A DNA stretch of 64,000 nucleotides from Actinomyces urinae (GTDB lineage Bacteria; Actinomycetota; Actinomycetes; Actinomycetales; Actinomycetaceae), in the NCBI RefSeq assembly GCF_900119695.1, contig NZ_LT632547.1, positions 1,330,852 to 1,394,851 on the forward strand. The letters are read 5' to 3'. Positions 8,133 through 16,666 of this stretch are shown here, piece after piece. Each line of letters begins with the position of its first letter. Position 1 is the first letter of the stretch. Made by a program: the position numbers and the translations under genes. The notes under the pieces were generated by a model that saw only the letters and a program-made list of their open reading frames with translations, made no database searches and was not told where the DNA came from.

Positions 8133-9290
8133 TTAGAGAGTTTCCGCCTGCCCGCTGCGGGCTAGTTCGATGTCGTAGCCTTCTTTACGAATGCGCGTGT
8201 CTATGTACATGAGGGTGAGGGCGTAGACGGTGAGGGGCGCAATGAGAAGGTAGATTAGCGCGGTGGAAATAGAGGTTACTAGGGCCAGTAGTTTTGTAGA
8301 TTCGAAAATTATTACCAGCCCACTAATCACGCCGAAGATCATGCCGAACGCGATGGTGATTGCCATTAGGGCCAGACCCATAAGTAGGGAAGTGCCAAGT
8401 AGCGGCCAGAAACGCTCGCGTGTGAGCTTCCAAGACCGCGATAGTGCGGGTCTCATTTTTTGGCCTTCGATGAGGATGATGGGGAATGCGAACATGAAGC
8501 GGATGGCGATCAGGTAGAACGCGATTTGTAGCACCGCTGCGATACCGAGGAACAAAACTAGCGAGGAAAGTCCGGGATCGATGAAGAGGAGGGGAATACC
8601 TATTGATACGGCTGTGATTAGTGGTGGGATTAGGAATGTTAATAGGGCGAGGAGGACGTAGCTACCGCGGTTTCCGCGCGTGAGTTCAACGGCTTGCTGC
8701 GCGCTGATTTTGCGGCCGAGTACGCCTTCCATCGCTACGAAGATGAGGGGCGCCGCCCCGAGTAGCAAAATGATGCCTGCAAGGCCTTGGGCAGAGAAGG
8801 TGGTGTAGTTGGTGATGATTTCCCAAGTGCCCTGCGTGGTTCGCAAATCCAGATCGATGATGGTGGATTGCACGAGGTATTCCAGGACGAATACGAGCAG
8901 CGCGATGATGGAACTGATCGCTAAGGTTGCGCGCGCGTTGAAGCGGAACGTACCAAACGAAGTGGAGACGATTTCCGAGGCGGTTTGGGGGCGCAGGATC
9001 ATGGTGCCAGGCTTGATTAGGGGCTGCCGATATGGGGCAGGCGCATAGCCGGCTCCGTAACTCTGGTTTGGCTGACCGTAGCCCGGGGCACCATACCCTG
9101 GTGCCGCGTACTCGGGAGCCCCGTATGCGGGGGCTGTGGACTCTGGTGTCCCATTCCCGGGCACGCCGTACCCCGGTGCCTCCTGCTGCGGAGTTTCGGT
9201 TTCGGTTTGGCGGGCGGTGTCTGATCCGGACTGGCTACTTCCGGGCGAGTTAGGTGATTGCCAAGGGGTGTTCGGGTTTTCGTTGGCCAT
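8133..9290 (-). CDS. Multi-pass membrane protein with Gly/Tyr/Pro/Ala-rich N-terminus
   Basis: First gene of the leftward MoxR operon. The start is placed at ATG 9290 because GAGGAAAC lies directly upstream; the ATG at 9302 has no such site. The first about 95 residues are low-complexity, with repeated PEYAAPGYGAPGYG-type units. About six hydrophobic segments follow from residue 120, with a GTFRFNARATLAISSII entry segment and an ILIEGQKMRPALSRSWKLTRERFW motif characteristic of the glycerophosphodiesterase membrane-domain-like (DUF7847-type) family. No catalytic GDPD domain is attached. Function unknown; the family is membrane-embedded and often in this operon. Confidence 0.82.
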   Translation of the reverse strand: MANENPNTPWQSPNSPGSSQSGSDTARQTETETPQQEAPGYGVPGNGTPESTAPAYGAPEYAAPGYGAPGYGQPNQSYGAGYAPAPYRQPLIKPGTMILRPQTASEIVSTSFGTFRFNARATLAISSIIALLVFVLEYLVQSTIIDLDLRTTQGTWEIITNYTTFSAQGLAGIILLLGAAPLIFVAMEGVLGRKISAQQAVELTRGNRGSYVLLALLTFLIPPLITAVSIGIPLLFIDPGLSSLVLFLGIAAVLQIAFYLIAIRFMFAFPIILIEGQKMRPALSRSWKLTRERFWPLLGTSLLMGLALMAITIAFGMIFGVISGLVIIFESTKLLALVTSISTALIYLLIAPLTVYALTLMYIDTRIRKEGYDIELARSGQAETL

Positions 9291-9331
9291 GTTTCCTCGC
9301 ATTTTTGAGACTTTGGACGTTAGAAAATTTG

Positions 9332-10360
9332 TTATCCGTGTCGGATTTTAAGAGCTTTGTGGTCTACGCGCACGCGCATTTCTCGGGCGTTGCCAAGCGG
9401 GTCGCCGTCCACTTGGATGGGTTCGGCGTTTTTGACGAGGCTGTGAGCGGTGGTGGCTTGAATGAAGTCAAGCCGTCCAGATGTGCCTGGTAGCACGTCG
9501 TTTTTTATGCCCACTCCTTGCGCGGCGATTTTGGTGAAGAGGTCGGCCCAGCCTACAAGGCCGTCACTGGTTTCGAGGGTTGCCACGTCTAGCATGCCGT
9601 CGTCGAGTTTCGCGTCGGGCGCGAGGACTACGCCAAGCATAAGGGATGAGCAGTTCGCGAATAGGATGGAGCGGCCGTTGATCACGTATTTGCGGCCCGC
9701 GTCAAGTTCTAGGAATGTCCTCATTTTTGGGGCGGTGAGCGCTTTGACCCCGGCAACGACGTAGGCCCCCCAGCCCACGCGGCTTTTGAGGTTGGAGTTG
9801 GTCTCGGACATCATCCGCCCGTCCCAGCCTTGTCCGGCTATGACAATGAAAACGTATTCGTCTTCGCTGGGAGGGTTGAATCCGCGTTGTTCGAGGAATT
9901 CTCTGTGCTGCTTGGTGATGTACGTGCCTTCGGGAAGCAACTCGGGTTCGCCTTCGAAACCGTTTACTCTCATCCACGCAATGTCGATTTCATTTTCGAG
10001 GCCGAAGAAAGCGATGTCGATGGCTTCTTGGATGTTGTCGGCAGGCACGTGCAGATTGCGGGAGAGGAGGTTGCCGGTGCCGTAGGGCAGAATCGCCATG
10101 GGGGTGCCGGTGCCGGCGAGGCCTGCGGCTACTGCACGAACTGTGCCATCACCTCCGGCGGCAAGCACAAGGTCGGCTCCGTCCGCCACAGCCTGGGTGG
10201 CTTGCAGGGTTCCGGGTTGATCCTCGGTGGTTTGAATCCACACGGGCTCGTTTAGCCCTGCTTGTGTCGCCGCGACGGTCACCATTTTTCGCAGGGCGTG
10301 CACTTTGGCAACTTTTGTGGGGTTGTATATGACATACGGAGTCTGAGTTTTAGGGTCCAC
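9332..10360 (-). CDS. Diacylglycerol kinase-family lipid kinase
   Basis: About 342 residues with the catalytic domain of the DAGK/YegS/sphingosine-kinase family: YVIYNPTKV, the ATP-binding glycine loop AAGGDGTVRAVAAGLAG and the downstream PYGTGNLLSRNL motif (about residues 70-115). A C-terminal beta domain has DAKLDDGMLDV. It would phosphorylate diacylglycerol or a related lipid at the membrane. GTG at 10360 is preferred over the upstream in-frame GTG at 10369 because GGAGG then sits 8 bases upstream. It follows the serS promoter region divergently. Confidence 0.9.
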   Translation of the reverse strand: MDPKTQTPYVIYNPTKVAKVHALRKMVTVAATQAGLNEPVWIQTTEDQPGTLQATQAVADGADLVLAAGGDGTVRAVAAGLAGTGTPMAILPYGTGNLLSRNLHVPADNIQEAIDIAFFGLENEIDIAWMRVNGFEGEPELLPEGTYITKQHREFLEQRGFNPPSEDEYVFIVIAGQGWDGRMMSETNSNLKSRVGWGAYVVAGVKALTAPKMRTFLELDAGRKYVINGRSILFANCSSLMLGVVLAPDAKLDDGMLDVATLETSDGLVGWADLFTKIAAQGVGIKNDVLPGTSGRLDFIQATTAHSLVKNAEPIQVDGDPLGNAREMRVRVDHKALKIRHG

Positions 10361-10463
10361 GACTCCCACCTCCGATCGAAAAGTTTCAAGGTAAACATTA
10401 CCGGATCAGCAAATCTGGTGGCCCTTGTTGTTGGGATGCAGATTCTGGAAAACGGACGGCCAT

Positions 10464-10492
10464 GTGACCGTGTTGAAATGCCGCGGTAGGCT
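10464..10492 (+). promoter_or_regulatory. Candidate serS promoter, apparently leaderless
   Basis: GTGACC (10464-10469), 17-bp spacer and TAGGCT (10487-10492). Six bases then separate the -10 from the serS ATG, so the mRNA would begin at the start codon. The -35 match is only four of six. Confidence 0.35.
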
Positions 10493-10498
10493 TGGAGC

Positions 10499-11773
10499 AT
10501 GATTGATCTTAAAGCTCTTAGGGAAGATCCGCAGCCGGCTCGTGATTCGCAGATTGCGCGCGGTGGTGATCCGAGTCTTGTTGATGAAATTTTGAAGGCC
10601 GATGAGGCTCGTCGCGTTGCGCTTCATGATTTTGAGGCTGCGCGTGCGGAGCAGAAGTCTGTGTCTCGTTCGATTGGTAAGGCTTCTGCTGAGGATCGCG
10701 AGAAGGTTTTGGCGCATGCGAAGGAGCTTGCCGCTTCGGTGAAGTCGCTGGAGGCGCAGGCCAATGAGGCTCGCGAGAAGGCCGAGCGTCTGGTTTGGTC
10801 TATGCCAAACATTGTGATTCCGGGCGTGCCTGCGGGTGGCGAAGAGTCGTTTGAGGTCTTGCGTTTTGAGGGCGGGGAGCCGCGTGATTTCGCCGCTGAG
10901 GGCTTTGAACCGAAGGATCATTTGGAGATTGCTGAGGGCCTGCGCGCGATTGATATGAAGCGCGGCGCGAAGGTTTCGGGAGCTCGTTTTTACTACATGA
11001 CGGGCGTGGGAGCGCAGTTGGAGCTGGCTCTGTTGCGCATGGCGATGGATCAGGCGGTGGAGGCCGGTTTCACTCCGATGATGACGCCCACGCTGGTTAC
11101 GCCAGAAATCATGGGAGGCACGGGCTTCTTGAATGAGCATTCGGACGAGATCTACTACCTGCCTGCCGATGACCTGTACTTGACGGGCACGTCCGAGGTG
11201 GCGCTCGCGGGCTATCACAAGGACGAGATTATTGATGTGGATTCTCCGAAGCGTTACCTGGGTTGGTCCACCTGTTATCGCCGTGAGGCTGGTTCGGCCG
11301 GTAAGGATACGCGCGGCATTATCCGCGTGCACCAGTTCAATAAGGCGGAGATGTTCTCGTTTGTTACCGCGGATGAGGCTGAAGCGGAGCACGCTCGTTT
11401 CCTCGCATGGGAAGAGCAGATGCTGGCAAAGGTTGAGCTTCCTTACCGCGTGATCGATACGGCGGCCGGTGACCTGGGCACATCTGCTGCCCGCAAGTTT
11501 GACTGTGAGGCTTGGCTGCCAACACAAAGTCGTTGGATGGAAGTGACGTCAACATCTAACTGCACGACGTTCCAGGCGCGTCGGTTGAATATTCGTGAGC
11601 GTACTGAGTCGGGCACGCAGACCGTCGCGACGATTAATGGCACGTTGGCAACCACGCGTTGGATTGTTGCGATTTTGGAAAACCATCAGAACGAGGATGG
11701 TTCAGTCACGGTTCCGCAGGCTTTGCGTCCGTACTTGGGCGGTAGGCAGAAACTGGAGCCTGTAGTTGGCTAA
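10499..11773 (+). CDS. serS: Seryl-tRNA synthetase
   Basis: 424 residues, class II synthetase charging tRNA-Ser. The N-terminal coiled-coil arm is visible (residues 30-105, rich in Glu/Lys/Ala). The catalytic core has [29 protein letters not shown], motif 2 ([20 protein letters not shown]) and motif 3 ([18 protein letters not shown]), ending with [10 protein letters not shown]. Length and domain order are normal. Three tRNA-Ser genes (UGA, GCU, CGA) lie elsewhere in the window. The following HAD gene overlaps it by 8 bp. Confidence 0.97.
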   Translation: MIDLKALREDPQPARDSQIARGGDPSLVDEILKADEARRVALHDFEAARAEQKSVSRSIGKASAEDREKVLAHAKELAASVKSLEAQANEAREKAERLVWSMPNIVIPGVPAGGEESFEVLRFEGGEPRDFAAEGFEPKDHLEIAEGLRAIDMKRGAKVSGARFYYMTGVGAQLELALLRMAMDQAVEAGFTPMMTPTLVTPEIMGGTGFLNEHSDEIYYLPADDLYLTGTSEVALAGYHKDEIIDVDSPKRYLGWSTCYRREAGSAGKDTRGIIRVHQFNKAEMFSFVTADEAEAEHARFLAWEEQMLAKVELPYRVIDTAAGDLGTSAARKFDCEAWLPTQSRWMEVTSTSNCTTFQARRLNIRERTESGTQTVATINGTLATTRWIVAILENHQNEDGSVTVPQALRPYLGGRQKLEPVVG

Positions 11774-12671
11774 GTCGCTCCTCACGCCTCCGCCAACAAC
11801 ATTGGCGCCGATCCCGTTTGAGGATTTAGTTGCTCAGGCTAGCGCCGCCCTCCCAGATTCTCTGCAGGAGACCGGGCCGGGCCTGCTGGTTGCGCTTGAT
11901 ATTGATGGCACGTTGCTCACCGCTGATGGGGCTTCCCAGGTGGTTGTGGACACCATTGAGCGCCTGCAGAGCGCGGGCGTGAACGTTGTGATTGCAACGG
12001 GCCGCGGTGTTGGTGCGACTTTGCCGGTGCTTAGCGAGGTGGGGATTCACGACGGCTGGGCGGTGGCATCGAACGGCGCGATCGTTCTGCGTATTGTGGA
12101 CGGCCAACACGAGGTGGTGTCGAAGCGCTACTTTGATCCGGGCCCGCTGATTGACCAGGTGGCACAGCATTTGCCGGAGGCGATTTTAGCGGTTGAGGAC
12201 GACTCGCCCTACTACCGGGTTTCGCGCGAGTTTCCGCCGCGGGAGCTCATTGAGGATTTCCGGATTGATGACCTGGAAGGGCTGAAGTCGAAACCGGTTA
12301 CGAAGCTGGTTGTGCGCATGCCGGAAATGAGTGTTGAGGATTTCGAGGCGCGCGTAAACGAGCTGGACATGTTGAACCTCAGCTATGCGATTGGCTGGAC
12401 GGCGTGGATGGATGTGAATGCGCCGGATACAACCAAGGCGGGCAGTCTTGAGTGGTTGCGCGACGAGTTGGGGGTGCCGCTAACGGGCACTGTTGCGGTT
12501 GGTGATGGTACGAACGACATGGCGATGTTGCGGTGGGCTCATCATTCGGTGGCGATGGGCGGGGCTGTCGAGCAGGTAAGGGAGTGCGCTAACGCGGTTA
12601 CTGGCCCGGTTGATTACGACGGGGCGGCAGCGGTCATGGAAGCAATTTTGAGAAGAACCGCTACCAACTGA
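11766..12671 (+). CDS. HAD-superfamily (Cof-type, IIB) phosphatase
   Basis: 301 residues from a TTG start overlapping the end of serS. Motif I is [15 protein letters not shown] (about residue 45), motif II is [11 protein letters not shown], and motif IV is [17 protein letters not shown], which together define a Cof/HAD-IIB sugar- or nucleotide-phosphate phosphatase. The conserved Lys is probably in the [11 protein letters not shown] segment. Co-transcription with serS is common in actinobacteria. Substrate cannot be read from the sequence. Confidence 0.92.
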   Translation: MAKSLLTPPPTTLAPIPFEDLVAQASAALPDSLQETGPGLLVALDIDGTLLTADGASQVVVDTIERLQSAGVNVVIATGRGVGATLPVLSEVGIHDGWAVASNGAIVLRIVDGQHEVVSKRYFDPGPLIDQVAQHLPEAILAVEDDSPYYRVSREFPPRELIEDFRIDDLEGLKSKPVTKLVVRMPEMSVEDFEARVNELDMLNLSYAIGWTAWMDVNAPDTTKAGSLEWLRDELGVPLTGTVAVGDGTNDMAMLRWAHHSVAMGGAVEQVRECANAVTGPVDYDGAAAVMEAILRRTATN

Positions 12672-12839
12672 AGCGGGTACCCAACGCGGGCTCGTCTGCC
12701 ACAAGTGGCGCAACAATGCGCGGCTATTGGTTACAAAATGATCACATATGCGCACACGTGAACCAAAGCGGTTGCGCAGGTCACATTTATCGCGTTTGGT
12801 TATATGCATGGACGGCCTGATAAGCAGGTTAGAGGCAAA

Positions 12840-12856
12840 CGTATACGAAGTCGTAT
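12840..12856. promoter_or_regulatory. Palindromic operator candidate upstream of the sugar-import operon
   Basis: ATACGA-AG-TCGTAT is a perfect inverted repeat (12843-12856) overlapped on its left by the palindrome CGTATACG (12840-12847). It lies about 55 bp before the substrate-binding-protein start, where a LacI- or GntR-type repressor would be expected. No regulator gene is adjacent. Confidence 0.4.
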
Positions 12857-12909
12857 CGCGTACGAGGTTGTGGTTTGTCAGTCCCAATTGATTAACACTG
12901 GAGGTTTAG

Positions 12910-14301
12910 ATGCGTTCATCGCGCATGATTTCGACGAAGAGAACTCGATGGAGCGTTCTTGCAGCCGGCGCGGCGGCCACAGCAATGTTGCTGTCCGCAT
13001 GCGGTGGCGGTGGCGACATCAGCGGCGGCGGTTCTTCTGGCGAAGCTAGTGGAGATACCGATTGTTCTGCGTTTGAGGAGTACGGCCACTTCGATGGCGA
13101 ATCCGTTTCGCTTTTCTCGTCCATTCGTGAGGTTGAGGCCGATCAGCTTCAGCAGACGTTTGACAAGTTCACCGAGTGCACGGGCATTGAGGTGCAGCAC
13201 AACGGTGTTGGCGAGTTTGAATCTCAGGTTGTTGTCCAGGTTGAGGGCGGTAACGCTCCTGACCTAGCGATCTTCCCGCAGCCGGGCTTGTTGCAGCGCA
13301 TGGTCAAGGACGGTCACGTCATTGCGGCCCCTGCAGAGGTTGAGAAGAATGTTGACGAGGGCTGGTCTGAAGACTGGAAGGCTTACGGCACGGTTGACGG
13401 CAAGTTCTACGCTGCGCCGCTCATGGCTTCCGTGAAGTCGTTCGTGTGGTACTCACCGTCCATGTTCAAGGAAGGTGGCTACGAGGTTCCGCAGACCTGG
13501 CAGGAGCTTCTCGACCTGACCGAGAAGATCGCCAAGGATCATGAGGGCGAGGATGTGAAGCCCTGGTGTGCAGGTATTGAGTCCGGTGGTGCTACCGGCT
13601 GGCCGGCAACCGACTGGGTTGAGGATCTAGTTCTGCGCTCGGCTGGCGCTGACGCTTATGACCAGTGGGTTACCCACGACATTGCGTTTAACGATCCGGC
13701 TATCGAGAAGGCAACCGAAGAGGTTGGCAAGATCCTGCGCGATGACCGCTACGTAAACGGTGGCATTGGTGATGCTCGTTCGATCGCTACGACCTCGTTC
13801 AATGATGGTGGCCTGCCGATCCTTGAGGGCCAGTGCTACATGTACCGCATGGCTTCGTTCTACGAGGCGCAGTGGCCGGAAGGCACCGACGTTTCTGAGA
13901 ACGGCGACGTATTCGCTTTCTACCTACCGGGCATGACTGCGGATGAGAAGCCGCTTTTGACCGCTGGTGAGTTTGTTGGCGCGTTCAATGACCGCGATGC
14001 AACGAAGGCAGTTCAGGCCTACATGTCCTCGGGTCTGTGGGCAAACACTCGTGTTGAGATCGGTGGCGTAACTTCCGCAAACAAGGGTGTTGACCCGGCA
14101 CTTGCATCGTCTGACATTCTGCGTCTTGCAATGGAGCTGTTGCAGGATAAGGACGCGGTGGCTCGTTTCGATGGCTCTGACCTGATGCCTTCTGAAGTTG
14201 GTGCAGGCTCCTTCTGGACTGCAATGACTCAGTGGCTGAATGGTGAGAAGGACGTTCCGACTGTCCTTGGCGAAATCGAAGCCTCTTGGCCAGCTAAGTA
14301 A
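12910..14301 (+). CDS. ABC transporter sugar-binding lipoprotein
   Basis: 463 residues. Lipoprotein signal peptide with lipobox LLSAC (Cys at about residue 31), a Gly/Ser linker, then a type 1 extracellular solute-binding domain (VSLFSSIREVEADQLQQTFD; NAPDLAIFPQPGLLQRM; YAAPLMASVKSFVWYSP). The size and sequence resemble the alpha-glucoside/oligosaccharide-binding group (AglE-like). ATG start with GGAGG upstream. Together with the two downstream permeases it forms an importer. No ATPase gene is in the operon, so a shared MsiK-type ATPase encoded elsewhere is inferred. Confidence 0.92.
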   Translation: MRSSRMISTKRTRWSVLAAGAAATAMLLSACGGGGDISGGGSSGEASGDTDCSAFEEYGHFDGESVSLFSSIREVEADQLQQTFDKFTECTGIEVQHNGVGEFESQVVVQVEGGNAPDLAIFPQPGLLQRMVKDGHVIAAPAEVEKNVDEGWSEDWKAYGTVDGKFYAAPLMASVKSFVWYSPSMFKEGGYEVPQTWQELLDLTEKIAKDHEGEDVKPWCAGIESGGATGWPATDWVEDLVLRSAGADAYDQWVTHDIAFNDPAIEKATEEVGKILRDDRYVNGGIGDARSIATTSFNDGGLPILEGQCYMYRMASFYEAQWPEGTDVSENGDVFAFYLPGMTADEKPLLTAGEFVGAFNDRDATKAVQAYMSSGLWANTRVEIGGVTSANKGVDPALASSDILRLAMELLQDKDAVARFDGSDLMPSEVGAGSFWTAMTQWLNGEKDVPTVLGEIEASWPAK

Positions 14302-14366
14302 CAGGTGCTGAGCATCTGATTTTCAAGAGCGGGGCGTACTAGTTACGTCCCGCTTTTGGAGGATTA

Positions 14367-15353
14367 ATGGACTACTTTCTAAATACGAAGATTGGCCAGA
14401 TGATCTTTGCGGTCATCTTGCTGGCAGTTGTTGTGCTGGTGCTACTAGGTTTGGCGTCACTGGCAGACAGGATGAAGGGGCGCGGGCGCACGGTTGCAAG
14501 TGTGGCAGTGTTCCTAGGTCCAGGTTTGCTACTGCTTGCACTCGGCCTCATTTACCCGGCTATCCGAACGATTCTCATGTCGTTCATGGATAGGCGTTCA
14601 TCGCAGTTTGTGGGCTTTGATAACTACGCGTGGTTGTTTACGGCCACTGACTCCAAACAGGCGTTCATCAACACGTTCTTGTGGGTGCTTCTAGTTCCAA
14701 TCATCTCCACTATTGTTGGTTTGCTGTATGCGATCCTTATTGACGGCAAGCGTTTTGAGAAGCTGGCGAAGTCGCTGTTGTTTATGCCCATGGCAATCTC
14801 GTTCGTGGGTGCGGGCATCATTTGGAAGTTCGTTTATGAATACCGTGGTGCTTCCCAAACTCAACGCGGTTTGCTAAACGCCATCATTGTGGGGTTGGGT
14901 GGCGAGCCCGTGCGTTTCTTGCAGGATTCACCTTTGAACACGATCTTCTTGTTGATCGTGATGATTTGGATTCAGGCTGGTTTCGCAATGGTGCTACTGT
15001 CCGCAGCTATCAAGGCGATTCCACATGACATTGTCGAGGCTGCAATGCTTGACGGCGTGAGCCGGTGGCAGATGTTTAGGAACATCACGGTTCCATCGAT
15101 TCGCCCAACCCTCGTGGTGGTGCTGACAACTATTACGATCGCAACCTTGAAGATCTTCGATATTACGCAGACGATGACGGGTGCGAAGTTTGGCACGCAG
15201 GTGCTGGCGAACATGATGTATGACCAGTCATTTACGTACGGTAACAATGGGTATGGTTCGGCGATGGCGGTTGCCATCTTCGTTCTTGTTATTCCGATTG
15301 TTCTTTACAACGTGCGGCAGATGCTGATCAACAAGGAGGTGCGTGGTGCCTAG
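14367..15353 (+). CDS. Sugar ABC transporter permease (MalF type)
   Basis: 328 residues, strong GGAGG before the ATG. An N-terminal helix (IFAVILLAVVVLVLLGLA) precedes the six-helix core. The cytoplasmic EAA loop that contacts the ATPase is visible as EAAMLDGVSRWQMFRNITVP near residue 225. Conserved segments SFVGAGIIWKFVYEYRG and NTIFLLIVMIWIQAGFAMVL fit the AglF/alpha-glucoside permease group. The end overlaps the next permease, indicating coupled translation. Confidence 0.92.
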   Translation: MDYFLNTKIGQMIFAVILLAVVVLVLLGLASLADRMKGRGRTVASVAVFLGPGLLLLALGLIYPAIRTILMSFMDRRSSQFVGFDNYAWLFTATDSKQAFINTFLWVLLVPIISTIVGLLYAILIDGKRFEKLAKSLLFMPMAISFVGAGIIWKFVYEYRGASQTQRGLLNAIIVGLGGEPVRFLQDSPLNTIFLLIVMIWIQAGFAMVLLSAAIKAIPHDIVEAAMLDGVSRWQMFRNITVPSIRPTLVVVLTTITIATLKIFDITQTMTGAKFGTQVLANMMYDQSFTYGNNGYGSAMAVAIFVLVIPIVLYNVRQMLINKEVRGA

Positions 15354-16290
15354 TTCTGTAGATGTTGCGCAAAGTCCTGCCGCGTTGGAAGTGAAGAAGC
15401 CGGTGCGAGGTGAGCGTAAGACTGCTTCTGCGGAGGCAAAGCGCGCCCTCTCGGGTAGGTTCGGATCGTTTGTTGCGGTACTAATCGCAGTCTTTTGGAC
15501 GATTCCAACTTTTGGCCTGTTCATAACCTCGTTCCGGCCGGAGGCCCAGATTAAGAGTTCGGGGTGGTGGTCGTTCTTCGCTAACCCGGATTTCACGCTG
15601 GAGAACTACCAGACGGTGCTGTACGGAGCGAAATCGCAGGGTGATCTCGCCTCGTATTTCATTAACTCCCTGGTAATCACGGTTCCGGCAACTCTAGCGC
15701 CACTGTTGTTTGCGACGATGGCGGCGTATGCGTTTTCGGTGCTTAAGTGGAAGGGGCGTGACACAGTTTTCGTGATTGTGTTTGCCCTGCAGATTGTGCC
15801 GCTGCAAATGGCGCTGATTCCGCTCTTGCGCGTGTTTTCTGGAACTGCAGTTGCGAGTGCTTTCCCGTTCTTATCGATCTGGGTGGCGCACACTATTTTC
15901 GCCCTGCCTCTAGCTATCTTCTTGTTGCACAACTTCATGGCTGAAGTTCCTAAGGAACTCGTGGAGGCGGCGCAGGTTGATGGAGCGGGGCACGTGAAAA
16001 CATTCGTGTCGGTCATGCTTCCCCTGATGGTTCCGGCGATCGCGTCATTCGCGATTTTCCAGTTCCTGTGGGTGTGGAATGACCTGCTGGTTGGTTTGAC
16101 TTTCTCGGGTGGCATGGAGCTGACCCAGCCGCTGACTGCGCGCTTGGCTTCCATGGCTGGCTCGCGTGGTCAAGACTGGCATTTGCTGACCGCAGGCGCG
16201 TTCGTTTCAATGATTATTCCGCTGGCAGTGTTCCTAACTCTGCAACGCTACTTCGTTCGCGGCCTCATGGCTGGTTCCGTGAAGGGTTAG
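15346..16290 (+). CDS. Sugar ABC transporter permease (MalG type)
   Basis: About 314 residues. Two tandem GTG codons (15343 and 15346) are possible starts; the second is preferred because AGGAGG (15334-15339) is then six bases away. A soluble N-terminal 40 residues precede six helices. The EAA loop is EAAQVDGAGHVKTFVSVMLP near residue 205. PTFGLFITSFRPEAQIKSSG at the first periplasmic loop is typical of the AglG/MalG group. Last gene of the importer operon, followed by a strong hairpin. Confidence 0.92.
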   Translation: MPSSVDVAQSPAALEVKKPVRGERKTASAEAKRALSGRFGSFVAVLIAVFWTIPTFGLFITSFRPEAQIKSSGWWSFFANPDFTLENYQTVLYGAKSQGDLASYFINSLVITVPATLAPLLFATMAAYAFSVLKWKGRDTVFVIVFALQIVPLQMALIPLLRVFSGTAVASAFPFLSIWVAHTIFALPLAIFLLHNFMAEVPKELVEAAQVDGAGHVKTFVSVMLPLMVPAIASFAIFQFLWVWNDLLVGLTFSGGMELTQPLTARLASMAGSRGQDWHLLTAGAFVSMIIPLAVFLTLQRYFVRGLMAGSVKG

Positions 16291-16321
16291 CGCGGGTAGG
16301 TGCCCTGAAAGTGGCAGATAC

Positions 16322-16357
16322 GTTTAGAGCCCCGAGCTTTTGCTCGGGGCTCTAAAC
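16322..16357 (+). terminator. Perfect 16-bp hairpin after the importer operon
   Basis: Arms 16322-16337 and 16342-16357 are exact complements around a TTTT loop; the core is GAGCCCCGAGC. There is no U-tract after the stem, so termination strength is uncertain. Confidence 0.7.
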
Positions 16358-16527
16358 TATCCCATCAACACAGTGCGAGTTTCTTAGCCTCTGGAAAGTC
16401 CATGAAATCTCGAACTCTTCAACCGGTCGGTTAGCCGATCCGTCGAAGTTATTTCTAAATGTAGGTTTTGAATCTGTGTGTAGGTTGAAACTAATCTTAG
16501 AGTTTCCTGAAAATTTGAGAATTAAAT

Positions 16528-16540
16528 GTGAGTCACATCT
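16528..16540. promoter_or_regulatory. Palindrome in the 375-bp gap before the sugar isomerase gene
   Basis: The gap 16291-16666 holds the terminator above and then an A/T-rich stretch with no credible ORF. Within it ATGTGA-G-TCACAT (16528-16540) is a perfect inverted repeat. Its arms (TGTGA/TCACA) recall CRP/GlxR half-sites but with a 1-bp instead of a 6-bp spacer, so it may serve another regulator. Confidence 0.35.
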
Positions 16541-16666
16541 CGTTTAGAGAGTGTTGGGGCTAGTTTTTATGTTGAACTTAAATTCTCTTTGTGAATTAAC
16601 TTAGGCGCAGACAGGGTAACCTCAAAGAGTTAGCAATGTTGCTTCTTTAATACCAGGGGGATTCAC

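Noticed and set aside
9030..9190. Short G/C-rich DNA repeats as a mobile repeat
   Set aside because: They encode the in-frame Gly-Tyr-Pro-Ala low-complexity segment of the membrane protein at 8133-9290.
10406..11527. 373-codon minus-strand frame opposite serS
   Set aside because: Antisense shadow of serS; Arg/Leu/His-rich composition and no motif.
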